A stretch of DNA of 64,000 bases from Penelope pileata (GCA_013396635.1 WBMW01005750.1:513199-577198), one strand, 5' to 3'; positions 47,300 through 61,345 are shown, numbered from the stretch's first letter. Notes: generated by a model not told the origin, from the letters alone. Numbers and translations: made by a program.

Positions 47300-47399
47300 C
47301 TGTAATGTTTCTAAGACTGTGTCCATTAAATGCAAACAAAAAAGGAAGAGGTCTTGGCAGAACAGGAGAAGTGATGCACACTTGATGTTCAAAGCGCAT

Positions 47400-47440
47400 T
47401 TAAATATTATTCATGGCATATAGCCTAGTCCATGCTCTGG
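47400..47440 (-). CDS. UBE2N: UBE2N exon 4 (residues 140-152 and stop)
   Basis: Too short to appear as an open frame on its own. The minus strand reads acceptor TTTACAG, then CC AGA GCA TGG to ATG AAT AAT ATT TAA, giving (A)RAWTRLYAMNNI. The first Ala codon is split with exon 3 (G + CC). Confidence 0.96.
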
Positions 47441-48609
47441 CTGTAAAGAAAAAAAAACACACATTTAAGAAAAAATATGCATTCTTCAAGCTTTACTCAA
47501 ATCATTTTTTAACATTGCTTCTACACTGCTGTAAGTGCACAAAATGTATCAGTTCTGAGACAAGCGCAGTTTTGACCTCCTACGATATATACTACCAACG
47601 ACTGAGATCTGGTGAAGCAGCCTGACTGCAGTGAAGCCAAAGGTGACAAGGTGTAAGATAATTCTTTCAACCCATTACAGCCTGCAACAGAAGCAGGCAT
47701 GGAGGAGATGTACTTTCTGAAGCTAAATCTGTTCCTAAGCTTTACAGGGAAAACATAGGTGTGCACTTTTATTTTACCATGTGTTCACACTGGACAGCCC
47801 TTGCAACGTGCAATGTAGGTACACAGAAGCTCAAGATAAAACAGATCAATTTTCTTCTAGCAGGCTGCATTCACACACTCGAATAGACCACTGCAGGCAT
47901 ACTCAGGGAACCTGGACTGCAGCCGCATGCAGTAATTACTTCTGCAAGTTGCAGGCATAAAATAAGGCCAGGACATGAATCCCCCAACCAGTCAGTCACC
48001 AGCTCAACGTATTTCCTCACGCTAGAAGAGAGGCGCCAGATACATCACCTGTTTCTATGGCTTGGGCTTCATTGGTCTTCCATTGCTCGGCTACATCATT
48101 TGCTAGTGGATCGTCTGGGTTGGGAGCGCTTAACAAAGCCTGGATTGATAGCAGAACTGTACGGATCTGCAAAGCTGGGGACCATTTATCTGGAGAGACA
48201 TTTACAGCAGCATGAAACACCACAGTCACAGCCTACTGAAACCAGTTTTCCTCCCCCATATTAAAGGCCAAAATAATCTTGTAAACAAATTAAATCTCTA
48301 TTTAGGGAGAAACTACAAGTTTCTGTACTTAGGAACATAAAAAAAAAAAAGGTTGCACTTACCTTTCAAAATATCTAAACATATTCTTCCCAGCTTGTCT
48401 ACATTAGGGTGATAGATTTTGGTCATGAAACGTACTTTAGGAGCTGCCATTGGATATTCTTCTGGAAGGAATAGTTCAAGTTTAAATGTCCCACCCTCAA
48501 AGGGGGAATCCTGTGGACCTGCAATGACCACGTGAAAATAACGCGCGTTGCTTTCATCTGGCTCTGCTTTTATCCCAGGGACTGGCTCTGCCAGCAGGCG
48601 CTGGGTTTC
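47400..48609 (-). CDS. UBE2N: UBE2N: ubiquitin-conjugating enzyme E2 N (Ubc13), exons 2-4
   Basis: E2 enzyme that, paired with the catalytically inactive UEV partner UBE2V1 or UBE2V2, builds K63-linked ubiquitin chains in NF-kB signalling (with TRAF6) and DNA damage tolerance (with HLTF/SHPRH and RNF8). Exons on the minus strand are 48363-48609, 48049-48189 and 47400-47440, joined by GT-AG introns of 173 and 608 bases with matching phase. They give residues 11-152. The HPN motif (IYHPNVD, H77-N79) and the catalytic cysteine C87 (GRICLDILK) are intact, and the protein ends RLYAMNNI with TAA. As far as I recall the visible part equals the human protein, as expected for one of the most conserved E2s. 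Exon 1 (residues 1-10) is not in the window. The gene converges on NUDT4. Confidence 0.97.
47441..48048 (-). other. UBE2N: UBE2N intron 3
   Basis: 608 bases, GT at 48,048-48,047 (GTGATG) and AG at 47,442-47,441. Nothing else recognised. Confidence 0.9.
48049..48189 (-). CDS. UBE2N: UBE2N exon 3 (residues 93-140)
   Basis: 141 bases encoding KWSPALQIRTVLLSIQALL, then SAPNPDDPLANDVAEQW and KTNEAQAIET. Asp93 is split with exon 2 (G + AT) and Ala140 with exon 4. This is the C-terminal helical half of the E2 fold. Confidence 0.97.
48190..48362 (-). other. UBE2N: UBE2N intron 2
   Basis: 173 bases, consensus donor GTAAGT at 48,362 and acceptor CCAG ending at 48,190. Confidence 0.92.
48363..48609 (-). 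CDS. UBE2N: UBE2N exon 2 (residues 11-93)
   Basis: 247 bases, ETQRLLAEPVPGIKAEPDES to GRICLDILK. Acceptor TTCTCCTTTCAG ends at 48,610. It contains the N-terminal helix end, the central beta sheet, the HPN motif and the catalytic cysteine C87. Confidence 0.97.
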
Positions 48610-51600
48610 CTGAAAGGAGAAGAAGAGGCAGCAATGTAACAAACACAACAACCTGGTTGACGTAAACACTCCGTCCTAACGATTTTAAAGACAAGTACTT
48701 GGTATGAACTGACCACACCCACTGAAACTACCGTCCTAAATGAGCATCTTACAGCCACAGAACAGCAAGTGGTGACCTGGGGTACCTCTCCTTCCAGCCC
48801 CCGCAGCTGCTGTGACAGCACGAGGCAATGGGCAACAATCGAGCTGTCCTAAAGAAATCCCTTAGCTGTTGATCCAGCTACTGCCAAACCTTTTTCAATA
48901 TAAATAAAAGCGATTTAAAGAGTATCACAGTGACAATATCAAACCATTTCCCATTCTGCCACGAATAGGAGAGTCCCCAAGTGACAAACAGGACTGCTCG
49001 CCCACAGGCAGCGCTCAGCATTGACTCTAACGAGGCTAAGGTGAACGTTTGTGCTGGAACCAGAGTCAGCTCTGAAGAGCTGAAAGAACTACTCCCCCAC
49101 AGCACCGAAGGTGTTTTTACAGATGTTCTGCATATTTACACACGTGCCCTTGTTCAAGCACACTCAGCTGACACGTGAGCACATCTGAGGTTACTCCAAC
49201 AGCAGCAGACAGACAGGCTGCTCTGTACGCAGCAGGGCTAGGGAAGCCGGGGTTCCTATGCACATCTGTTCTCTCTTCTGCTCAGTTCTTCTGCCTGCAG
49301 CCCCAGTCCTGCCCCAGACACCAGGACGTGGCTGCAGTGCGGAGCTGCCCACATCTGACCCTCCCTCCTGCTGACGCACTGCGCAGCCCGAGCTCTGTAT
49401 GTATCTCCCTCTGCTGCCAGTCTTCACAGGCCCCGTAGGCACCGTTCCACTCAAAAAAAAGAGGCTGAAGCTGGCAAAAGGACATGAGGCAGGGACAATT
49501 TGTTCTGCAGAAACTTCATTTCCTCAGGCAATTTTAGCCCTGTTCCCTGCTTTTCCTCCAGCTTGTTTTCACCGCGTGCAGTTAATTTTATCACCACCTT
49601 TCCAAGCTGGCTTACACAAAGAAAAATCCTTGTTTCCGCTGAAGAAAATGGTAACTTGTAGGTGTAATATTAATTTATTACCCTACTCCTGTAGCACATT
49701 TACTCTGTGTCTACAATTGCAATAACACAAGCACAAAGCACTTGTCCTCAGCTTAACATGTCCTGGTAGCACTGAAGAACAGTTACCACATGCTTGCGTT
49801 TCAGTCACCAAACTCACTGCAGCACGTGGCTGCCTTCGTGCAGTTAAGCAACACCTCGCTTCGGCAAAAGGCTGCCAAATACACGATGCACTGCAGCCAC
49901 AGTAATTCCTGCGGAAATCCACCCGTTTATATCAAACTCATCAAGTTCCTACGGCTCATAATATCGAGGTTACCTACACACACACACCTGTGTGGCCCAG
50001 CCTCTTGCAGTGACTGCGTGCAGCCTGCCTGTCTGCGCAGGCGTTAGCTGCCAGCACCGCTTCCACACCTCGCTGCACGGACGGCCGAGCTGCTCTCGGC
50101 TTTCTGCACTCGCTCGTGCAAATGTACTTTGAAGGACACACGTGAATTCACAACACGTTCAGGATTTGTGTTCTGTTGGTTATTTACTCCTACGGAATTT
50201 CTGCAGAAGAGCAGTTAAGTGTTGCCTAAGGCTTTAGTTCAGTGTAGGAGAGTGCAAGCAGCTACAGACTGTCCCTGTACAGGCACTAAGCACTCTCCAT
50301 GTCCTTCAGCACGTTTCCACCACGAGCCCTGCCACAGGTAAATGGGATAACTCAGACTTCCACCTACAGAGGATCATATATACCTATTACGGTTTGACAC
50401 TTTTGGAAGAGGAAATGGTGTCTTATGCCACTGGTACAACGAGCCAACTTGAAATTAAAGACAAACTTCATGAAGAGATCCGATTTGTGAACTTCTTCAC
50501 AGCTGCTACCACCTGGACATTGCCACCCGACATGCTCACAGGCAAGTCACTTATTTCTTTGTTATAAGTATGCCTAAATTGAGGACTACTGAAAGTGCTC
50601 AACTTCTCTTCTTTAAAATTCTGTCTACATAATACATTAAGGATAACGCTGCTCAATAGTCGGGCCGATCTCAGCAGTCCCTAACCCCGGCTCGGTCCCG
50701 CTGACCCCACGCTGCCTCCCCAGCTATGCCAGAGTGCTGACTGTAACCGCAGCACAGAGCCAATCCTGGCTTAAAATAACCCAGAATCAGCAGTTCCCTG
50801 GCAGCAGCATCAGCACTGCTACCTGCCAGTGTGGCTGAGGGAGCAGGGTCTGGCTGGGGCTGCACACGCCGCCACTAACAGCCCCTCCTCAGCAAACAAT
50901 GGCAGAGCCCATACACGAGAAAAATGACCCTTGTGAGAAGTTATAGCACCAGACTGAAGGGCTCTACCACTGCTAGAATGTCCTCATGCTCAGACAGCCC
51001 TTCATGCCTCTGCGTTAGGCAGACACCAATATCTTGCTATAAAATAACAGAAGAGATGAGAGAGAAAGAAGCAGATACGCTGCATACAGCTCCACTGGTA
51101 CTCAGGCTACTCCCAACTCGTGCAGGACCCCTGTGGAACATCACTAGGGGAAAAGCGCTTTGAACAAGTGTGCCTCGCTTTCTGTGCCATACATGGAGCT
51201 CTGCCACCATCAGCATAATTTAAGCTGCTCCCAAACAGAGGCAGGGAGGAATAATTGCAAGAAATCTGTGAAATAACTCGTTGACATTCCTCTTGGTACC
51301 AGCCAGGCTCTGATGCAGCCGCATGCCAAGCGCGAGCACAGGCTGAACTTCTTCCAGGCAGACAAAGGGAAGGAGCACGACTCCTGGGAATGTGCACCAC
51401 TGCCATTTCATGTAAGAGTTGAGAAGCAGCTTTGGTTCAAAAAAGGCATCTTCTTAGAACTCTATACACAAATAGTTCGTTAGTCTACAAAAAAAAAAAA
51501 AAAAACAATAACAACGATGCCATTCATTGAGAAAATGCCAAGTGTTTTAACTTAAATACATGAAGACCTGCTAAATTCTGATGGGAAATAAGACTTTTGA

Positions 51601-54600
51601 CCTTCATTTGTGAAGAAAGTTGTAATATCCTTAGTATATTTTGAGAGGAACCGTGGAAAAGGAGTAGAAAGAGGAAAACGAATCAAAAAGTTACGTTTTA
51701 AGGCCCAAGCACATAAAGATGCTTAGAAGCAGGGCCAGTTCTAAGGAGGAATCAGAGACTCAACGTCCACACCATGAAGTCAGATGGCCAGTTAAAGACA
51801 TGCTGATACTGGAATCAATTCAATCCCCTGTAAGACTTGAAGAAATAAGTTATATTTGAGATAAACAGCTGCCTGCATAGAGGACAGCAAAGCACCAGGG
51901 CAGGAAAATGAACCTGCTTTAAGACTTCTTAAAAATAGGTTGCACTCATCCCTCTTTCCACCCTCTCCAAAATAAGGCACCCACAGAAAAGTCAACAGAC
52001 GTGGACTCAATCTACAAAAGGGAAGTGTATAACTTCCTATAACATGTTCAGCTAATTATCTATTACTTTCCCCTGAGGAAGGTTACCCAGTGAAAAGAAG
52101 TTTCCTCAAACACCAAAAAAAAAAATCACTTCCAATTAAATGTTTAACTTGCTAGATTTAATTAGATTAATCAGGAAGCTCAAGGGTACGAAATTCTTCA
52201 CTTTCCAGTATCTCCTTAGGCAATTATCTATCTTCCTAATACCTCTTTAGCTGAGGAAGTGAGTCTTGTGCAACCTGCTTCTTCCCCCTTTCCCCCCAGA
52301 AGAGTTTGTGAACCCTTTGCCCAATTCCAGCCAGTTTCCCTAAGCTATTACTGCGGTTTGGTCAGTGTCAAAGTGCGCGCTGTTTCTTGCCCATTAAGAA
52401 AAGTACCAATAGGGATAAATACAGAGCGAGGACAGCCACATTCTATCATGTAAAAAAGGCATAAAAGGACAAGCTCCCAGAAAATCATGTTTTACCAATC
52501 TTTTTTTTTTTATATATATAAAAATTTGTTTAAAATATAGCAACTAATTTTGTCTTCTCGGGAATAAAAACTTCCATCTAAAACATGGTTCCAGAACAGC
52601 ACTTGATGGGGGTTCTTACCAGCTCTCCTCCAGCCTACTGAGGTAAGTGTCACAGAAAACATCTCGAGACATATTTTGAGCTCTGCAGCATTCAATCAAG
52701 TACCCTTGGCATCCACAGGCAGTTATTTCTATTTGTCATACGCCACATTTCTGAAATGAGATCTCTTTTTACTCTCACTTCAGTTTTTCCAATTTCAAGT
52801 TAATTTCACAGTTCCCATGGATGAAAGAAAATGAATGGAAAATGAAGATACATGCCAGTCAATGCTTCAAGGAAAAAACACCGCTGTCATTCACAATTGG
52901 CTACACCTCCTCACCATTTCCTTTCTTATTTTTAATTAAGTGGCTGAAAGAAACAAAGAAGCGTTGAATGCTTTTTGACAAGCAAAAGCAAAGCTTTTCT
53001 TAGTAATACAGGTGGCCCGAAGTAGAGTGACAGATGATACGGAAGGGACATATGGTGTAGCTGACATTCTCCACAGCTATTCTTCCATGAAGACATTAAA
53101 CTAAAGAGTAATTGTACCCGAGGGGGAAAAACCTCCAACCTGTTTATACAGAAACCTGCGAGGACAAGGCAGCCTAGGATGAGGTCTGTGACATTTAGAA
53201 GAGACCAGCAGAGAAGGAAGTGGGAGTGAGGATTTTTCAGGTTGCCAAGACAGAGAAGTCACACAAGCAAGATATCAATTTCCAGCGGGGCGTGTTTCAT
53301 TCTTTGAGCACTTGGCTTTGGTATCCTGCTGCAGAGGAAGAAAAAATAAATACCAAAAGGCAGACAATCACCAGGATACTCTGTAATCACATACTCAGAG
53401 CAAGACAGAGCCCTTCTTTAAGGAAGCCAACTGAACAAGAGAGAAGATGCTCCCATGCAGACATGCATGAAAATCAGTTGTCAGAGCACATGGAAACACA
53501 GCAGTACAAAGGAATCCATCAGAAATATGCCATTGCTCTAATCAGTCCCAGTCTTCCAACAGCTTTTATAAAAGCCTCGTGGCAACAAGATCTCAGCCAA
53601 AACAACAAAGAACATATATATCTTCTACAATTCTGGAAAACAAAAAGCTACTGTAACAGACTTCAGTAGCCTTGCTTGCTATCAACATGAGGCAGCACCA
53701 AACAAGGGTGTACGGGCAAATAATTATCACCAGAAAGCTCCTGTGTGCAAACACTTGGGGAAAAACACTTCTTGCATAGCAGAGCCACTGCAGCTGAGCT
53801 GAAACCTTTAAAGCTTCACTTGCCTGATAAAGATCATTCCAGTAGCGAAGGAAGAAGTTCTTGCACAGAATTAGACAATACTTAAAAGTTCCTTCACTGC
53901 TTTTTAGAAAGGAGTGTTGTATTCTTTGCTGGCAAAAATAATTGCAATTCCTTCCCCTGGATTCTGGCTAGCATTAATCACCACACATTTCAGATTTCCT
54001 ATCTAGGGATATTAGTTAAGAAAAGGTGAGAAAAAAAAAAATTGATACCCAACACCCAAAAAATACAAAAGTCTTTAAGGCTATTGTATGAAGATTTCTA
54101 GAATTTAAGAAAGCTGTTTGCTTGCAAAGTCAGCACAAACTAGCTCAATGTAGAAATCCAAACTCAATGTCTTCAGCCAAATTTGCTTTGCTTAGTAGTT
54201 TTTCTTTCTGCATGCTCAATTTACTGACATCCTGGCTTCACATCTTGTATTAGCATCAACAACCAAGAAAATAGGAAAACCATACATATTTACTCAAAAG
54301 CTGAATACAGTAGGCTTCAGTGTTACAGTTACAGCTGAAGCTGCAACTTTGGGAGCTACAGTTGAAGGAAAATGCACTCAGGACAATCTATCACAGTCCT
54401 TTGCTCTGCACAGCCCTTTAGTATCAACTGTGAAATCACCCAGTAAAAGTCATGAAACACATTAGAACAAAGGGAATTTAGAGAAATCCAAACACTCTGC
54501 AGAGCCTGAGCAGCTGAAGCCAATAAGTGAGCAGCCATGAGGAAGGAAGGAAGGAAGAGAGGCTGTGGGGCCTTCCCACTTGGGCCTGGTGCACACCAAC

Positions 54601-57600
54601 GCTTCTGCCTGCACGCTGATCTTTTGACCGCGTGGTAAAACACAGCAGGTAGCCAATCCAGGGGGAGGAGGGAAATAGGAGAGAGAAGTCCTTGATCCAG
54701 CCCATCACATGCCCATGCCAACAGCTGTGTGACAAAAAGGCAAGGGCCAACACACTGCCAAAGGGGTGGGAGGACAGAGCACCGTGGGCTCGGGCTGCAG
54801 CGTGCATGGCAGCGAGCGTAACACGTCACCCTGCTGCAACCAGCCGAAAAAGGAAGCGCAGAGCCTTCCTCCTCATTCCAAAGGAAGAGGCATAACTACC
54901 AGCAGTGCTAATTTCAGTAACAGATGGCAAACTGCTAAATTAAAGTCTTTGGTATTTAAGACTTCATCGATGGATAAAGACTGTGCATCTTACTTGTTAT
55001 CAGCTACAGGAAAAGAATCCTTAGGCTGGCAGCTTGATGCTAGCACCTACCATTAAGCCTCTCAGAGCTCAGCATAGCTGTGATAAAATTACACCCAAAC
55101 TTCAAAAAAGAAAACAGTCATTGATAAGGCCTCTTAGCTGAAGGGAAAATATTGTAGCCACTGCAGCTGTTAAACACTCAGGCTTTTACAATGTTGCAAT
55201 ACCGCACTGTCACAAGGTCTCAGGAGAATTACTCATCTCAGCTGCACAACTCTCTACAACACAGCAGAGAAGCAATCTGCCTCCACCACCGCCTGCTAAC
55301 ATGGAGACTGCACCCCTAAAGCTTTGTCAGGCCAAGGCAAGCTACAAGCCCTCTCATCTGCTTCGGACAGCAAAACATTTTCGCCCACATCCACCTTTAT
55401 TCACAAGGTGGCTTCACTCGGATCAGGGCGCACAGCCGCCTCAGTGTCTGTCACAGCGAAGGGCCCTGTCACAGCTCCCAGCCCCAGGGCCCACTGCTGA
55501 CCCCTTGCCAGAAGCAGCCACCCCTCACACCTTGCCAGGGAAGCAAATCCTGCCACCATACCTAATGTAATTCCATAAAACTTACAGCCAGGCTCTCTGA
55601 ACTATGTTTTCAACCCCCAAACTTTTGACAGCACAAACTCTGCTGCCATCTAGCAGGGGACAGTAATTCCCAGCAGAAGTGACAAGCAGCTGCCACCAGT
55701 GGGCCGTGGATAAAAGCTTCTCCCACCAGTGCGAACAACTGAGATCTGCAGTCTCTTGATGCACTTCTTCCATACAATCCCCTCCACCAGCAAAACTCTC
55801 AGATAGCTGGCTACAAACTTCATCAGTAGCTTTGGCCACGTACAGAAGGACCGCTGCCATGACATGTTGCACAAAGTCCCAAACTGACTTGAAAGAAAGT
55901 TATTGGTAAAAAACTGTGTGAAAGAGTTGCATACCATGGTGCCTGCTTCCCTTCTTTGGGGCACATAACTCTTATTTAGCCCCTGTGAGGTGTGGCTGGG
56001 GCTGTCCCATGCCGAACACAGCCCTGCAGCCAAGGTGGGGGCACAGAGGACTTAGCAAACAACAGCAAACACCGCGTAAAGATAATAGTGACAGCGAGGA
56101 AAAGGAGTCTGAGCAAAACCAGTGCCAGTGCCAAGGTCAGGGGAGGCAGAGGGGGAGCAGATGTCCTCTGTGCAGCTCTGGAGAGACCAGAGCGGAGCTG
56201 GGCTAACACTCAGCACTCAGAGGGCACCACACGTATCAATCTGCGTGGGAAAAGACATGATGAGGAAGAAGATAACTTTCAGCTTAACTGAATGCTGATT
56301 GGTTACTCTGCAATATTTGCTTCCTAGGGAAGATCACACATTTGCTGCCATGTTCTTCACAAAGATTCCTATAGCAAATGAAAAGTTAATATCAAAAAGC
56401 AAAGGCTTTTTTTTCTTTTCCTTAAAGTTGCACCTAAGTTCCACTTTGAATGACTAAAAATCAGTGCAAAGCCTTTATCTCATTCCTCACTGGCTTCAGA
56501 TGGTGACATCACAACATAGTCAAACTGCTCTTCTCCCCGCTGTTCCAGGATGACTTCGTCCCTCTTGACCAGCTCAGCTCACGCCTCCCTCTAACTGCAT
56601 GTCCACCTTTTCCTTTCCTCACAACACACACAGGTCTGTCCAAGAGAGAAGCCATAGCAGTGCTCATTTGTACAGTCACGTGCACCCCATTCATCAGCCC
56701 AAGCGTTTGCAACGTCAAACAATGAATGAGATCACTGAACTGATTTGGCTTAAGAAATAACCTTTACTGCAGAGTTCTGAGCCAAGTCAGTCCCTCAGCC
56801 CAAGCTGACTGCAGCAGCACGAACTTTTTGTGCCAGCACAGCCCAGGCTATAGCTGTTTATACAGCCAGGCTGGCTAACGGGAACTGCAGGCTGAGCACC
56901 TCGAGAAATTCTGGTTCAGCTAACTTCACTGGGTGGCAACGCTTCTGCCTCGCACCGCCTACCTGCAAAGCCCCAGACGTGTAGCATCAACTTTAGCATT
57001 CTGGAGCGCATACAGTATACATTTACTTCAGATTTCCATTCTGATCATACAAAATCCTTGCCAGCTACCAGTACCATTATGTTCCAGCTACTGCTAGCAG
57101 CTTGGATTTGTTTTTCTATGAAATAGAAACTAACTTTTTTAGCCGCATAGGGCTAAACTTAAAGCAGCGTATTGGCACATGGACAAGTTATAATTACTTG
57201 TTGAGTGGCAATTCTTTCATTTCTGTCAGCGTGGGATAAGGAAGAAGATCACACTCTCAAGCACTGATAAGTCGCATACAAAAAAGGTAAACTGCACACA
57301 TGGGTTTGCTTTGGTTTTTGAGGAAGGCAGTAGGAGAAAATGCATCAGTATCAGTTAAACTGTCTTCTACATATACGGATAAAGCAGCATGAGAAAACCA
57401 CAAAGACTTAGTCCAATAACTTTTTATAATGGTACACCACATTTTGGCACAGATTCTTCCAGGGCACAGATTCTATCATTTCATTAGCTACAACAAAGGA
57501 AGTAACTGACTAGAGCTCGAATTACTGAAAATGAATGTTACTCAAGCAAATGTCATCGCCAGTGAGATCTCAAAGTGTTTAGATTGAAACTGTATCACCG

Positions 57601-59471
57601 CAGAACAACTAGACTGGAGAAAGTCTTCTCAAAATACTATCTTCTTTGAGGAAAAGAAAGAATTACCAATAAAGCCCATTGAGTTTTAATGCGAAGGTCA
57701 AACATCATAAGCACAGAAGGCTGTACTTGTGGTTTCTAGTCGCTGGCCTCCGCATGAATTCCTCTCTTCCTTGCCATATAATCCCTGAGTATGAGCATCC
57801 CACATGCCTCTGCTTCCTGAGCTCATTGCTGGGCTAACAGCTGTGAGTGTGCTTCCTCCTGCCTGCAGGTTCCTTGGTCTCATCACCCTGACTGTATCCA
57901 CCCAAAAAAAAAAAAAAACCACAAACATTCAGCAGGTCTCCATGTCAACTGCATCTCCTGTAACAGCAGCACAGTAGCTTCAGAAACTATCAAATACTAC
58001 TTCAATCTATGGACAAGTGTCCAGCAATTTGAAAAGGCAGCTCTGTAAACAAACGCCGTGAACTATGGATCCCTCTCACTCCTTCCACATGCCTTTAAGG
58101 TTCCCCAGTTCCCATCACCACACCAAAAATGTTAGCAACTGCAGAGTACCGACAGCGAGAGGAAGACAAGCACGCTCCAGATAACAGTGCTTTCACAGAA
58201 AAACAGACTCTTTGAAGAAGACTTTGTTGCCAAACAACAGTAACAGGCATCTTTAAGGTCAGCATCACTCTCCCCTGGGAACGACAGCATTCTCAGATTT
58301 TCCACAGCAGATTACAGGATTTTGGAACTGTGAAGCTGAGATCCTATGCAAATTCCTAGAGGATTATCTATGTACTAGCACAGATCAAGCTTTATTTTAG
58401 CTGGAGATGCACCACAGAAAGCAAGGCAAAACTAAATTCAAGAAGCGAATAGCATAAACCATTCCTGCAGCCACACTCCTGGAACACGTTCACATTAGAG
58501 CTCTGCATTAATGCATGGTGTAGAATCAACCATCAAAGAGCAGTTAAACCAGATAATTAACATACAGCTTTTGTCCAAATGCCATTTACAGCAAGATTTG
58601 CCACTTTGTTGCTCACCATCACTATTAAACCACCAGTCACATACAGAAACAAAAATACGACGGTATTTCTCCTGGCCTTCAATGTACCAGACAAGTGCTG
58701 TACAAAGCAACTGTGTGCGAAGTCATACAAAGCACTGGCCCTGACATTAACAAAGTTCAGTTTACCACAGGTTTGTATCTCAGCAGTGCTCAAGTATTAT
58801 AAGGTACTCCAAACAAAGTTTTTGCCTCTAGCTGAACTATTTCGCTGGTTTTTTTCTGGTTTTGTTTTCTGGTGCCTACTACAAGCGTCTGTGAGGAAAA
58901 GGCCATGGGAATTTATCACTGTCCTCCTTCAGATCTTTCATTAAGACCCCACACTTCCCTTCCAAGACTGGCTTCTTGGTCTAACTTTATTGTTTTCTCA
59001 CCCTCTGGGCCTGAGCCTCCTTCTCAGCCTCCCTCCCTCACCTCCACAAAATCCACCTGCCCTGCAGAGCTCAAGGCCTCCAGCACCTGCCTCTACACCC
59101 CGGCACTGCCGCAGCCAACACGGGTTAGACTCAGGGACTGGCAGGACGACCCTAAGGGGGTCACACAAGTACTGGATGCACCACATTCATACCATTTCAT
59201 TCATTTGTTGGCAGAAACAAACACTGAACATTCGAAATTTTGATCCTTCTGTCAAATCTGAAGTTATCCACAAGATTCCAACAGCACACATGGGCCAAAA
59301 ACACATTATGTAGACCAAACATACGGCTCCTTTGAGCAACACCAAGGAACTGCACTGACCAGAAGTGACCATTTTCTACACCTAACCATCATTCAAAGGC
59401 ATTACAAATATCAAAGAAAGGTAGTAAATAGGAAAGATTTGACTTTTTTTTTTTTTTTTTTAATTCCAGGA
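48610..59471 (-). other. UBE2N: UBE2N intron 1, first part
   Basis: Long intron, AT-rich with scattered simple tracts. No CR1, LTR or RNA gene recognised. Open frames at 53,220-53,669 (+) and 54,356-54,829 (-) are of chance type. An 18-base T run at 59,444-59,461 stands just before the duplicated block. Confidence 0.75.
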
Positions 59472-61125
59472 CACAAAGAAATGCCCATAAGCGTCAAAGA
59501 AATCAAGAAGTGCTGGTGATCCAAATTTTTAGGTAAAGAAAAGCTGCCTATGCCACAACAGTCCATTGCTTCCAAAATTGAGAAACTTCTAGCCAGGTAC
59601 ATTGGCTGCTGGTGTATTTAAGAACCTCTAGAAAGCTTCAGAAGTTGCAGACTAGATACCTGATTTATGTTTTAAGAAGAACAGGTAAGACAGAATATAC
59701 TTACCTCTAACACAGAGCTCAGAACGTGCCCATCTCCACAAAACCTCCCAGGAAGTTCACCTGTTGAGGTGGCACTTTACAACACTGCAGTCCAAATGTT
59801 ACCCACATTCTCAGAAAACACCGCAAGAAGGAGCTTGCTGTCAGCAACAAGGAAATGCCTTCTTATGCTAACAGCAAGGAAGGAATATCTCAGAAAACAA
59901 CACACTGCCATGCAGGGGAGGAAATCAGAGCCTCAACAGTTAAACACTGATAACTTCATTAATAAAAAAAGTTGGAGGAATCTCACACGCTGCTTCGGAT
60001 GTTTTGTTTTGTGACAGGAGCAGCTGCAGTGATTGTAACAATAGTGCTATTGACAGCTAGCTGCACAGTTGACACGCAGACCTGGACACCAAACCATGAA
60101 TGATGAAATCACTGCAGCAATGAAAACAGCAGGGAAAAAAAAAAACCTTTCAAAAGACGACACAAGGCAACATTGCCCATCCCATTCAGATACATTCACT
60201 GCACTTGACACAGCAAGGAGGTGGTTTTGAATGTCAGCCAAAGAAAAGAGAAAAGATGCAATTCGACTCCTTACTCTACTGGAGCTACGTGACTTTGCAA
60301 CACAGGGAATAATTGGTTTAATAAATGTTTGAAAGTAAAAACTTCTGGGCTGCTTTACCGCGCACATTGCAAAGACTCGCTTTTTAAATACTGTGCAGTA
60401 GGAAAAAAGTACCCAGTATAAAAAAAACACGAACCTATGAAAGCATACCACATCCCATTCTGCCATATTCATCTAAGACAATGCTGGATGAATAGATTTG
60501 CTTGACAAACTCACTTGGGGAACCCTTGGTGTTAGGCTACTGTATGAAAACATTCAGAAGATAAAATTTTCTCCAATTCCAATTATATGCTTAAGGATTC
60601 ACAACTATATCATTTTCTACTCAGCGTTCGTAACGTGTTAATACCACAAGCCATACTTCTAAAGCGAGTCATCTCCTGATCATTTACCCCACTTGTTTAA
60701 AGCCTGTCTTTCCAAGTAATCTGAGGATGGCAAGCCAGGAGCAGTCCTGCATCTTCTGTAAAAAAACGCTTTGCAACATCCATACTGTCACTTTTTAAAC
60801 AAGCACTGTTAGGGAAGCACTGAAAACACAACTAGAGCTCTCTGCTGAGACGAGGAAAGCTCCCGCTCTCCTGCTGGGCTAGATGACAGTTTGCACAGAG
60901 CTAAGCAGCAGGCTGGAGAGCACAGGCTGCTACTCAACCTGAGAGCCAGGCCATCTGCCAGCAGTCCGTCAAGATGAGGAACGCCAACTGCATTTCGAGC
61001 TGTTAGCTGGGTTCTGTATCTCATTTCGGTCTGCATATACGCTCCCAGACCCGACCAGCCATCGCCATGCTTCCCTCAGATGACAACACAAAGGCTGCAC
61101 GTGGATCAAAGGGAAAAAGGTCTTT
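59472..61125. repeat. Copy 1 of a 1.65 kb near-identical direct duplication
   Basis: Matches 61,831-63,483 almost base for base. I see only three differences: one base in an A run near 59,970, G/A at 60,744 versus 63,102, and T/C at 60,928 versus 63,286. It ends at a T run abutting the N at 61,126. Most likely the two haplotypes placed in tandem by the assembler. The 141-codon minus-strand frame at 60,047-60,472 recurs in copy 2 only because of the duplication. Confidence 0.95.
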
Positions 61126-61126
61126 N
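61126..61126. other. Single N at a duplication boundary
   Basis: Stands between the end of copy 1 of the large duplication and the start of the 218-base repeat. A likely contig join. Confidence 0.9.
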
Positions 61127-61344
61127 CCCATCCCTCATCTTGGAAATGTGTGTGCTGCTCTATGCTTTTTCTAGAGGATGCTAAGAAAGAAACAAGAGTG
61201 CCAAGAAGGAAATGTATGTACCAGCTTACAAGTGGGTGCGCTTCTTGGCTGCGCTCAGGAGAGCTGTCAAAACCCACAGGAAATCTAACACGGGCACCAG
61301 CTTCAGGACTGAGCTCTCCCCACACCTCTGCGATGGATACCACT
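61127..61344. repeat. Copy 1 of a 218-base exact-looking duplication
   Basis: Bounded by N at 61,126 and 61,345. The same 218 bases recur at 61,370-61,587. It behaves like a short unmerged contig nested at the start of the next one. Confidence 0.93.
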
Positions 61345-61345
61345 N
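61345..61345. other. Single N at a duplication boundary
   Basis: Separates the 218-base copy from the contig that repeats it. Confidence 0.9.

Larger units (their letters stand above)
43914..47399 (-). other. UBE2N: UBE2N 3' untranslated region (extent inferred)
   Basis: Downstream of the UBE2N stop on the minus strand, with no coding signal on either strand. It contains a proximal AATAAA at 47,294-47,299 and a lone N at 44,607. The distal end is inferred only from the hexamer at 43,908. Confidence 0.45.

Noticed and set aside
53220..53669. 149-codon plus-strand frame in UBE2N intron 1
   Set aside because: No domain, no splice context, antisense to the gene.
54356..54829. 157-codon minus-strand frame in UBE2N intron 1
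   Set aside because: Overlaps two other frames on the same strand, no family resemblance, Cys/Trp/Ser-rich chance composition.
60047..60472. 141-codon minus-strand frame that appears twice (again at 62,405-62,830), looking like a small duplicated gene
   Set aside because: The repetition is explained by the 1.65 kb assembly duplication; the protein has no recognisable features.
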